Below, piece after piece: positions 27,904 to 36,648 of a stretch of DNA of 64,000 nucleotides. The notes below the pieces were generated by a model. The model searched no databases and was not told the DNA's origin. It saw only the letters and a list, made by a program, of their open reading frames with translations. A program made the translations under genes and the position numbers. Origin of the DNA: an uncultured Sphingomonadaceae bacterium (lineage in GTDB: Bacteria; Pseudomonadota; Alphaproteobacteria; Sphingomonadales; Sphingomonadaceae); the NCBI GenBank assembly GCA_947493215.1, contig CANLQE010000001.1:806001-870000 (forward strand), in the 5' to 3' direction. Numbering within the stretch: position 1 is the stretch's first letter; each line of letters begins with the position of its first letter.

Positions 27904-30900
27904 TCAGAATTCAAAGCGGACCCGTATGTTACCCGAGTGAGATTGGTAATCAGAGGCGAAACGGCCCTGATATTCAGCTCCGATGCTGAACCCGTCTTTG
28001 TTGACAAGGTTCAGTCCGGCACCAAGATCAAAACGGGATTCAGAAGGTTCTGCTGAAGTTAGACGGAATGTGTCGGCCCCGGAATTGAAGCTTCCGTTTA
28101 CGCCCAGGCCATCACCGATAAAGTCATATACATAAGTCGCGCTAGCATAAGGCACGATGGACAGGTCTTTACTGTCATCTACCTTGCCGGCGAAACGCAG
28201 ACCCAATGTACCTTCGAGGAAGTCTGTACGCTCCGTATCCAGAGTTAAGCCCAAACCACCGGTCTCGGTCAAGGCATCCTGAGACAGGCTGGCATAGCGC
28301 AATCCGGCATGCGGTGTGATCGAGAATGATCCAGTTTCGAGCGTATAGCCACCGTTAACAGCGGCGATAACACCATCCACATCAGTTTCGCCGGAGATCA
28401 GGCCGGTAACACCGTTACGGCGACTATCAACGTCACTGAATGAATATCCCAGTTCGGCATTCACAAAAGCTGCGCCAAGATCCAAACCAGCATAACCAGA
28501 TATCTGATAACTGTTTATGTCGCTTTCTGCGCCAACCGGACCATCTGAATCCACGTCGATATCAGAATAGTTGAGCAACAGACCAACAGTCAGCTTTTCG
28601 TTCAGTTTGGTGTCGAGTCCAAGGGTGAAGCCCAAGGCATCGCCATCATATCCAACAGCAGATTGACTTTGCGCATCCCGGTCAGAAGTCCGGAAAAATG
28701 CCTGGCCCCATAATCCGGTTGCATCACCATCCAATCGGCGGGAGAGCAAGGAACTTGAGAAACGCTGGGTTTCAAAGATTTCCCGAGTCACACCATCGTT
28801 GATAGCGGGCAACAAGCTGAGCGCCGATGCTTCAAATGCGGCGAGATCAGCCGAACTGTTCAGGCTGTTTGCTACGTCGCCAGCCAAACGATTGTTGGAC
28901 AATGCCGATGTCAGTGCGCCACCAAATGAAGAAATATTGGCATCAGCACTCACCGCGGACAGATCAACAGCAGTTGGCGTTACAGTCACCGAACCCAGTT
29001 GCACTGTGTAATCAAGCAGGAAGTCATCATCCGTCACATTCACGGTTAAACCATTATCTGTGAATGTACCTGTTTCCGACACCAAGCTTATCGGCGCACC
29101 AATGGTAAGATTTGCAATGTCCGTTGGTGTTTCAATGTTGATCACGCTGTCCGCACCAAAGCTGCTGTCGCCGGCAATCGCCAAGCTATCATTGCCAAGT
29201 TCAAATGCCAGCGTGCCATTGGAGGTAAAGTCACCATCAACGGCCCGCGCGCCTGATATTGCCAGTTCGGCTCCGGCATCGACAATAACATCGACACCGC
29301 CTTGCACATCACCAGCCAAAGTCGACGAACCGCTGGCAAAAGCCAGACTGTCGGCAAAAGCAGAGCCGATAAAATTGCCATTAAGTGCGCCGCCATTTTG
29401 AACGAATGTCAATCCGCCCAAAGCTGTCGATGCGTCAACCGCGCTTGCGCCAGACAAGGTTCCGCTGTTGGTGAAAGTACCCGTGAAATTGACATTTTCG
29501 ATCAACAGAGCCGGAGCCGTTTCGGAAGTAATGGAACCGCTATTATCAATGTCGCCATTGACCGTAACGCTGGTCCCAGCACCAGCACCATTGAACAAAC
29601 GCAGACCGGCAGTCGCGCCAGATGCCAAGGCATCACCGCGACCGTTAATCGTGCCCGCATTGGTCAACGAAATGTTTCTCACGTCGCCATCAGCGTTGCC
29701 GAGTTGCAGAGATACACCAGACCCCTGATTACCGGTTCCCGCGTCAATGGTGCCGCTGGCAAGGTTGTTCAGGGTGAAGTTATTGGCAGTGCTATCGGCA
29801 TAGACTGTGCCATTACGCTGGTTACCGGTTCCGAGAATGGAGCCAGAGTTGTTCACAACCAGACCCGTGCCATCAATGTTCAGCGCGCGGCTGCCTGATG
29901 AGATGGTGCCTGCGTTGTTCACAACAGCGCCGGTAAAGTCACCACCACCTGCTGGTGTTGCGTTACCGAAGTACAGACCGTTTTGAACACCAGAGATGGT
30001 TCCGCCAGCTTCGTTGGTGATCGTTCCGTTGAAGCTCACACCGTTAACAAAACGGATACCGGCGGTTGTGCCGCTATTGCCTTCGCTGTCGATGGTTCCG
30101 CTGTTGGTAATGTTGCCTGTGAACAGACCAACACTGCTTCCGTCCAAAACCCCGGCATTGCGAGCGCGTTCGAAGCGCACGCCGTCACCAGCAGTGGTCA
30201 GACCAGCACCAGCAGTACCGCGACCTTGAATGGTCCCTGTGTTGTTAATGTCAAAGGCATTACCAGCAGCTGAAAGCTCGGTTGAGAAACCTGCACCTTG
30301 AAGTCCAGCACCAGCATCAATGATGCCATCGTTGTTCAGGACGAAATCCTGCGCAGTGCTATCAGCATAGACCGTACCATTACGCTGGTTGCCGGTTCCG
30401 AGAATAGAACCGGTGTTATTCACAAAAAGGCCTGAACCGTCAATATTCAGCGCCCGGCTGCCTGATGAGATCGTACCAGCATTATTTACAACAGCGCCAG
30501 TGAAATCACCGCCACCGGCTGGGGTTGCGTTACCGAAATACAGGCCATTTTGAACGCCAGAGATAGTTCCATCCGCTTCGTTGGTAATTGTTCCATTGAA
30601 GCTGACACCATTAACGAAACGGATACCAGCAGCGGTACCATTGGCTGCTTCACTGTCGATTGTCCCGCTGTTGGTGATGGTGCCCGTGAACAGACCAGTG
30701 GTGGTTCCATCTAGCGCACCAGCAACACGCTCTCGTTCAAAGCGTACGCCATCACCAGCGGTGGTTAGGCCCGCAGCGGCGTTTCCGCGGCCCTGAATCG
30801 TGCCAGTGTTGTTAATGTCAAAAGTATTGCCCTCCGCTGAAAGCTCGGTTGAGAAACCTGCGCCTTCCAGTCCAGTTCCGGCATCAATGATACCACCATT

Positions 30901-32505
30901 GTTAAGAACAAAGTCTTGAGCAGTGCTGTCGGCATAGACTGTGCCATTACGTTGGTTACCGGTTCCGAGAATAGAACCCGTATTGTTCACAACCAGGCCA
31001 GTGCCATCAATGTTCAGCGCGCGGCTGCCTGATGAGATTGTGCCTGCGTTATTGACGACAGCGCCGGTAAAGTCTCCGCCGCCCGCTGGGGTTGCGTTGC
31101 CGAAATACAGACCGTTTTGAACACCGGAGATCGTGCCACTAGCTTGGTTATCGATGGTGCCAGAGAATGAAACACCGTTTACAAAACGGATGCCAGCGGT
31201 TGTGCCGCTATCCCCTTCACTGTCAATGGTTCCGCTGTTGGTGATGTTACCCGTAAACAAACCAGTGGTCGTGCCATCTAGAGCGCCAGCAACACGTTCA
31301 CGTTCGAACCGTACGCCGTCACCAGCTGTGGTCAGACCGGCACCAGCAGTGCCGCGACCTTGAATAGTTCCGGTGTTGTTGATGTCAAATGCGTTACCCT
31401 CAGCAGCCAGTTCAACAGAGAAGCCAGCGCCTTCATTGCCAGCGCCAGCATCGATGATGCCGGCGTTGTTCAGGGTAAAGTCTTGCGCAGTGCCATCGGC
31501 ATATACCGTCCCATTGCGTTGGTTTGCGGTGCCAATAATTTCACCGTCAGCAAGGTTGTTTACAACCAGGCCACTGCCATCAATGTTCAGCGCGCGACCG
31601 TCCGATGAAATCGTACCCGAGTTGTTGACAATGCCGCCGGTGTGATCGGCATCATTACCAAAATAGAGGCCGTTATTTGCACCAGAAATAGTACCGCTAT
31701 TGTCCAATGTACCTTGGAATCCGATACGGTTGGCAAAGCGGACGCCGGCGACAGGGCCTTGATTCGATTCAGAAGCAATGCTGCCGCTATTTGTGATGTC
31801 GCCGCTATATATATATTCAGGGGCCAATCCTGGACCAAAAAAGCGCAGTCCGTCGCCAGCTGTTCCGCCGGTAGGGGCGGCTTGGCCGCGGCCTTGAACG
31901 GTGCCGTCGTTGACAATCGCACCGCCACGCGGTGCGCCACCGCCGCCGACTTCAATCGCGATACCAGCGCCTTCCACGCCAGCATCGATGAGGCCGGTTG
32001 CACTATTGTTGATATTGATATTGTTCGATGTACGGTTGCCGTATACTGCGCCATTGCGCTGACTGTCGGTGCCGCGAATAATACCGTCATTGTTCAATGT
32101 CGCATCGGTACCATCAAAATTCACGACCCGCGAATCGGCTTCCAAAATGCCGGTGGCGCTGTTGTTGATCGTTGCCCCGGTTGTGCCTTGGTTCACCTGG
32201 ATTGTTTGGGTTACACCAGTGGTGCGTAACGTGCCGTCATTGCTGACGGTCACATCATTATTGCCGACAACAACTACCGGCGCGCCGATGACGGTGCTTG
32301 TAACACCAATGCCGGCGGTAATCGTTTCACCGTCTGCGCCGCTGGTCACGGTCATGTTATCGCCGTCGTTAATGATCTGCTGCGCGTGAGCCGGCACTGC
32401 GGCCATGGCAATAATCAAAGCAGCCGCAGATGCCGAATAGCGCAGGGATATGGATCGGGACGCGGAACGGTTAAATATTCCGGTTTGGTTGGAATCGGGG
32501 GTCAT
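27904..32505 (-). CDS. Autotransporter with repetitive passenger domain and C-terminal beta-barrel
   Basis: 1533 aa; signal peptide SASAAALIIAMAAVPAHAQQ; repeated NNTGTI.../NSGTI beta-helix-like units; C-term autotransporter barrel ...HSGNIRVRFEF. Confidence 0.93.
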   Translation of the reverse strand: MTPDSNQTGIFNRSASRSISLRYSASAAALIIAMAAVPAHAQQIINDGDNMTVTSGADGETITAGIGVTSTVIGAPVVVVGNNDVTVSNDGTLRTTGVTQTIQVNQGTTGATINNSATGILEADSRVVNFDGTDATLNNDGIIRGTDSQRNGAVYGNRTSNNININNSATGLIDAGVEGAGIAIEVGGGGAPRGGAIVNDGTVQGRGQAAPTGGTAGDGLRFFGPGLAPEYIYSGDITNSGSIASESNQGPVAGVRFANRIGFQGTLDNSGTISGANNGLYFGNDADHTGGIVNNSGTISSDGRALNIDGSGLVVNNLADGEIIGTANQRNGTVYADGTAQDFTLNNAGIIDAGAGNEGAGFSVELAAEGNAFDINNTGTIQGRGTAGAGLTTAGDGVRFERERVAGALDGTTTGLFTGNITNSGTIDSEGDSGTTAGIRFVNGVSFSGTIDNQASGTISGVQNGLYFGNATPAGGGDFTGAVVNNAGTISSGSRALNIDGTGLVVNNTGSILGTGNQRNGTVYADSTAQDFVLNNGGIIDAGTGLEGAGFSTELSAEGNTFDINNTGTIQGRGNAAAGLTTAGDGVRFERERVAGALDGTTTGLFTGTITNSGTIDSEAANGTAAGIRFVNGVSFNGTITNEADGTISGVQNGLYFGNATPAGGGDFTGAVVNNAGTISSGSRALNIDGSGLFVNNTGSILGTGNQRNGTVYADSTAQDFVLNNDGIIDAGAGLQGAGFSTELSAAGNAFDINNTGTIQGRGTAGAGLTTAGDGVRFERARNAGVLDGSSVGLFTGNITNSGTIDSEGNSGTTAGIRFVNGVSFNGTITNEAGGTISGVQNGLYFGNATPAGGGDFTGAVVNNAGTISSGSRALNIDGTGLVVNNSGSILGTGNQRNGTVYADSTANNFTLNNLASGTIDAGTGNQGSGVSLQLGNADGDVRNISLTNAGTINGRGDALASGATAGLRLFNGAGAGTSVTVNGDIDNSGSITSETAPALLIENVNFTGTFTNSGTLSGASAVDASTALGGLTFVQNGGALNGNFIGSAFADSLAFASGSSTLAGDVQGGVDVIVDAGAELAISGARAVDGDFTSNGTLAFELGNDSLAIAGDSSFGADSVINIETPTDIANLTIGAPISLVSETGTFTDNGLTVNVTDDDFLLDYTVQLGSVTVTPTAVDLSAVSADANISSFGGALTSALSNNRLAGDVANSLNSSADLAAFEASALSLLPAINDGVTREIFETQRFSSSLLSRRLDGDATGLWGQAFFRTSDRDAQSQSAVGYDGDALGFTLGLDTKLNEKLTVGLLLNYSDIDVDSDGPVGAESDINSYQISGYAGLDLGAAFVNAELGYSFSDVDSRRNGVTGLISGETDVDGVIAAVNGGYTLETGSFSITPHAGLRYASLSQDALTETGGLGLTLDTERTDFLEGTLGLRFAGKVDDSKDLSIVPYASATYVYDFIGDGLGVNGSFNSGADTFRLTSAEPSESRFDLGAGLNLVNKDGFSIGAEYQGRFASDYQSHSGNIRVRFEF
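29888..31594. repeat. Long in-frame tandem repeats in autotransporter (567 bp period)
   Basis: The anchor cggctgcctgatgagat recurs at 29888, 30455 and 31022 (exactly 567 bp = 189 codons each); a diverged anchor lies at 31595 (573 bp). Confidence 0.9.
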
Positions 32506-32596
32506 GAGCTTGTGTCTCCAAAAGTTTGCAAATAAGCTGGTCAGACGGGAATGCCGATCAGGTGAGGCAGCCTTTAAAGAGACAATTTAAAGAGCT

Positions 32597-32616
32597 CCAA
32601 TTCCAATATGAATTGG
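32597..32616. promoter_or_regulatory. Dyad symmetry upstream of the autotransporter gene
   Basis: CCAATTC-caatat-GAATTGG, 92 bp upstream of the annotated start at 32505. Confidence 0.3.
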
Positions 32617-32790
32617 CTGACATTACCAAATGTAATTGCAATAATATAAATATATATCAATGGTTTATGCCATATTCAGGCGCAGCAAAGACGCCCGGTA
32701 AGAGCGCATGATTGGATATAATTTTGTGGTTCAAATGATTATCGAACAGGCCTAAAATAGCCGTCCGCCAATCACCAACCTTTAGATCAT

Positions 32791-33726
32791 TTAGGCGGCG
32801 ATAAACGAGATCACATCTTCGGGAAAAGTCCCTTTAACAGCATCAACAATCGGCGGAATCAAACAAGACCGCGGACAGCCAGTGCGGTGCGCAAAAGCGA
32901 TCGTGCGATTAAATCGGTCGGAGTCGATTTTGATAAAGCGACAATCCGTTTCATGCTTGGCATAGCGTTGCACAGCCAATGCGGGCATCAACGTGCAACC
33001 AAATCCATGCGCAACATATTGAACAACGGTTTCCATGCTGGTTGCGCGCAAATCCGCCGGAATATCTGCTCCCACACTGGAATCGTTGCAGAGATTAAGT
33101 GCCTGATCACGTAGGCAATGCCCCTTGTCCAAAAGGATAAGCTCGCTAAGCGGCAAGTCGCCTTCAGTCACAGATGGCAAATCTGCCAAAGGATGATCTT
33201 TTGGCGTCACCAGATATAAATCTTCGACAAATAGCGGTACGGTATCAATGCCTTCGACATTGACGGGAAGAGCGAGCATCGCCGCGTCGATATCTTTGTT
33301 TAGAATCTGTTCAATCAATTGTTCCGAGAACGCTTCGCTAAATACCATATTGATGCCATCGCAAGATTCGCGCAATGCCGTGCACAACAGCGGTACCGCA
33401 TAAGGTGCCAATGTCGGGAAAAACCCAAGTTTGACGGGAATCGAAAGCGGATCCTGACACGCTCGAACGACGTCGGCCATATCCCGCATTTGACAAAGGA
33501 CATCTCGCGCGGAATCGAGCACCTTTTGACCTGCCTGGGTAATTTTCACGCCATTCTGCAATCGCTCAAACAGAACCAAGCCGAGCCGCTCTTCAATTCT
33601 GCGCACTTGATTGGATAATGCTGGTTGCGTGACGTTACATTGCAGCGCCGCACTCACAAAACTGCCCTGTTCATCAATGGTGGTCAGATATTCAAGATCA
33701 CGCTGGTTAACTAGCATATAAGTCAT
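32791..33726 (-). CDS. oxyR: LysR family regulator, OxyR-like
   Basis: HTH GSFVSAALQCNVTQPALSNQVRRIEERLG; redox motif LLDKGHCLRDQALNLC with Cys spacing as in OxyR C199/C208. Start M at 33726 or 33717. Confidence 0.87.
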   Translation of the reverse strand: MTYMLVNQRDLEYLTTIDEQGSFVSAALQCNVTQPALSNQVRRIEERLGLVLFERLQNGVKITQAGQKVLDSARDVLCQMRDMADVVRACQDPLSIPVKLGFFPTLAPYAVPLLCTALRESCDGINMVFSEAFSEQLIEQILNKDIDAAMLALPVNVEGIDTVPLFVEDLYLVTPKDHPLADLPSVTEGDLPLSELILLDKGHCLRDQALNLCNDSSVGADIPADLRATSMETVVQYVAHGFGCTLMPALAVQRYAKHETDCRFIKIDSDRFNRTIAFAHRTGCPRSCLIPPIVDAVKGTFPEDVISFIAA

Positions 33727-33919
33727 GAAAAGCTCCCTCAATCACAGCCGGACCAATCAAAAACTGGCCTCCTGATGAACAATGTTCGTGCGAGAAGAGC
33801 TTTCGGTTACAGTAGAAACTTTTTAGTGTACGCTTTGGGGACGTTGCGGACATAAACATCTGTAATGGATGTAAGTTGTCGCTGCGTTTGAGATCGGCAT
33901 GAAATGTTGAGTTAGCTTA

Positions 33920-33948
33920 ATGTCCGCTTTAGGCGCAAAAGCGGACAT
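33920..33948. repeat. Extragenic hairpin, TGTCCGCTTT...AAAGCGGACA family
   Basis: ATGTCCGCTTT-aggcgca-AAAGCGGACAT, 11-bp perfect stem. Confidence 0.8.
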
Positions 33949-34086
33949 AATAATAAACTTCCAAAATGAAATTGTTGAAGATTCCAATGCTCGATTGCGA
34001 TGCGCCAAATGAATAAGGAGGAGCGGTCGCCGTTCCTCCTTGTCCTGACCTGTCGAGATCGCGGGTCGCTTCCAATGCCGATCAGG

Positions 34087-35763
34087 TTAGCACTTCTTAT
34101 CGTTTTCTTTCTTGCGGAAAATATTGCCCAGACCACAGCCGACTTTCTTCGTGACCTTGCCGGTATTTTCCAGGTGGTGTTTGGCTCGATCGCCCATGAC
34201 CTTCGCAGTCGCTGCGACAGGCTTGTCACTGGTCAGGGCCGCTCCGTAAGCTGCGCGCCGTTCCCTGCCACTTTGCAGGTCCATGCCGGTGGCATTTTCG
34301 ACTTTCGCACGATTTTTATCGCCATAGGCTTGCAGATTTTCCTGCATCTTTCCTGGTGTGGTGAATGTTTCACCAATCTTGCGGAAATTCTCTCGGTGAT
34401 GCGCTGCACGTGCCTTTGCGACGTCACCTAAGGTTACATTCTTGTCGAAAATCGCGGATCCATATTGGAACGTGGTGGAGACCGGATCCTGAATATCGGC
34501 TCCGGTGACGGCTTCAATGCCTTCGGTCGCGGCGATTTCAGCCACTACTACGGCCGCTCCTACGCCTGTGCCCGCCAGCGCTGCACGACCCGCCTTGCCC
34601 AGTTTTCCGGCGGTCGCGCCGGCTTTGGCCATTTTGGCAAGCTTAGCAGCGTCTGCAGCGGTGGATGCGGCTTTTATTCCGCCCGCACCGCGCGCTACCT
34701 GAGCCGCGCGACCGGCTTTGTTCAGTTTGGAAACATCGCCCGCCTTGTTTATCCGCTGCATCAGCTGGGCTTCGCTGGTGGCTCCGCCGATTCCGCGGGC
34801 TGCCTGCGCGGCTGTGCCTTTCCCGATAAGCAGTCCGGTTCCCTTGGGACCGGCCTTTTGCAAGATGCCTCCTCTCAGGGCGCCTTCTGTCAATTTCGCT
34901 GCGGCTCTGCCGCTGCCAGCGACTTTTCCGGCCGAGCCAACCATTTTTGCCGTTTTGCCGATGGATCCGCTTGCCTTGTAAGCGATACCGCCAACCACGA
35001 CCGTACCAATACCCAGCTTGGCCCCGTCTGAAAGACCGCCTTCATCGGCACTGTCATTGCTGCTGGTAGCCAATTCGGCCTGCGCGGCTACGCCCGAGGG
35101 CAAAAGACCGCAGTTACCACACCTCTCCACAAAAGGCTCTGTGATGCCCGGTTCCAATGCTGGTTGAGCTTCAATTCTGGGATGCCCGATAACGCCGGTT
35201 TGTGGTGGCCCCAGCGCATGTGATGGCGGTCCGAGACGACCACTATATTGGGCAGGCACCTGGCTTTCCTGTATCGCAGCAATGAAATGCTGGGGATAGA
35301 ATAGCTCGACCGGGTCAAGATGGTAGGTGACCGGAACCAGAGATGCGACCGTCGCTGTGATCGAACCGTCTTCCTCAACCACCATATTGGCCTTCGCCAT
35401 CAGGGGGAGGTCGTCCGCCACATAAACATTGGGTGCTTGCTGTTTGAAATTGCGCAGCACAACCATTTCAGGCTGAATTTCAAAGACAAAGGCGTGGATC
35501 CAGCTTTCAAGTGCGTAAGCACGTCCGGCCTCGACTATAATATGTTTGCCCAGTTCGCGAATTTGCCAGACGCCATCAATCGCCATGGGCTCTGTGACCG
35601 CTACCTGTTCTGCCTTTGGCAGCAATCCGGGAATCTGTGCCTGCGCTGTCTGATGTGGCAGCGGTGCGATGACCGCACCGGCTGCGGCCAGCGTCAGTAA
35701 GGCGCCTGAAATTTTCAAACCGATTTTCTTACCCCGAATGGCGTTGTTTCCCTTTTTCATCAT
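34087..35763 (-). CDS. Exported protein with Ala/Gly/Lys-rich hydrophobic midsection, unknown function
   Basis: From M at 35763: MMKKGNNAIRGKKIGLKISGALLTLAAAGAVIAPLPHQTAQAQ signal peptide; repeated GKAGRAA/NKAGRAA; C-term Lys-rich ending DKKC. Confidence 0.75.
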   Translation of the reverse strand: MMKKGNNAIRGKKIGLKISGALLTLAAAGAVIAPLPHQTAQAQIPGLLPKAEQVAVTEPMAIDGVWQIRELGKHIIVEAGRAYALESWIHAFVFEIQPEMVVLRNFKQQAPNVYVADDLPLMAKANMVVEEDGSITATVASLVPVTYHLDPVELFYPQHFIAAIQESQVPAQYSGRLGPPSHALGPPQTGVIGHPRIEAQPALEPGITEPFVERCGNCGLLPSGVAAQAELATSSNDSADEGGLSDGAKLGIGTVVVGGIAYKASGSIGKTAKMVGSAGKVAGSGRAAAKLTEGALRGGILQKAGPKGTGLLIGKGTAAQAARGIGGATSEAQLMQRINKAGDVSKLNKAGRAAQVARGAGGIKAASTAADAAKLAKMAKAGATAGKLGKAGRAALAGTGVGAAVVVAEIAATEGIEAVTGADIQDPVSTTFQYGSAIFDKNVTLGDVAKARAAHHRENFRKIGETFTTPGKMQENLQAYGDKNRAKVENATGMDLQSGRERRAAYGAALTSDKPVAATAKVMGDRAKHHLENTGKVTKKVGCGLGNIFRKKENDKKC

Positions 35764-35930
35764 CTCTTCCTTTTCATCGGAGACCAATATGGTCCCACTC
35801 CCTGTCATCTTGGGTAGCAAGGAAGGATGTGATGCTGAATGAGGTGAATCCCCCATTTCAAAATCGGGGTCCCAGCAGCTATTTGCCGGTCATGGTAACA
35901 ATTTTTTCCGACACTATATCTTTAACGGGA

Positions 35931-36578
35931 TCAGACTTCCGCCGCGGGATCGATCAATCCTTCGCGCAAGGAATAAGCGATAAGCTGGGCGACCGAATGG
36001 ACATCCAGTTTCTGCATGAGATTGGTGCGATGACGATCCACGGTCTTGGCGCTGATACCAAGATGGCCGGAAATTTCCTTGTTGGATTGTCCGGCCACGA
36101 TCAGGTTCAATATTTGTCTTTCCCGGTCGGTCAGGGCGCTCCGCTGGGGTGCATTGTCCATAATACTGGTGAAAAATGGCGAAATATATCGGACGCCCTG
36201 AAGGATCATCGGGACATGCTGGTAAAGACCCTGATTGTCCTCGGCTTTGGAAAACAGGCCATCAACGCCGGCCTCGACAAGTTCGCTGACTTTTCCCATC
36301 GCAGATATGCCGGTGAACACGATGATCCGGGTATCAGGCGACCAGCGCCGCGTTTCGACGAGCACTTCAACACCACCTGCCATTGGCATCGAAACATCAA
36401 GAACAAGCATATCAGGCCTATGTTGTTTGACTGCAGCGATGGCATCCAGACCATTACCGGCTTCTGCAACCACGCCGATAATATGCCCGTCAACAAGCGT
36501 CTCGTTTTCCAGAGCGGCTTTCAATCCCGAACGGACGATCGCATGGTCGTCGGCAATAACGGCGGTAAAGTGGCTCAT
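35931..36578 (-). CDS. LuxR/NarL family response regulator
   Basis: 215 aa; receiver AVIADDHAIVRSGLKAAL...DMLVLDVSMPMAGG and HTH LTDRERQILNLIVAGQSNKEISGHLGISAKTVDRHRTNLMQKL. Confidence 0.93.
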   Translation of the reverse strand: MSHFTAVIADDHAIVRSGLKAALENETLVDGHIIGVVAEAGNGLDAIAAVKQHRPDMLVLDVSMPMAGGVEVLVETRRWSPDTRIIVFTGISAMGKVSELVEAGVDGLFSKAEDNQGLYQHVPMILQGVRYISPFFTSIMDNAPQRSALTDRERQILNLIVAGQSNKEISGHLGISAKTVDRHRTNLMQKLDVHSVAQLIAYSLREGLIDPAAEV

Positions 36579-36648
36579 TTCAAATTTCTACTCTGCTTGC
36601 CTTGGGGCATTTTCCTGTTCTACAACATGGCACAAATGATTGTAACCT

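Noticed and set aside
29888-31594. Regular repeats resembling an array
   Set aside because: Period 567 bp, coding and in frame with variable copies; not a CRISPR array (no short repeats with unique spacers). No CRISPR was seen in the window.
29302-32389. Several plus-strand ORFs inside the autotransporter region
   Set aside because: Periodic antisense readings of the 567 bp repeats, not independent genes.
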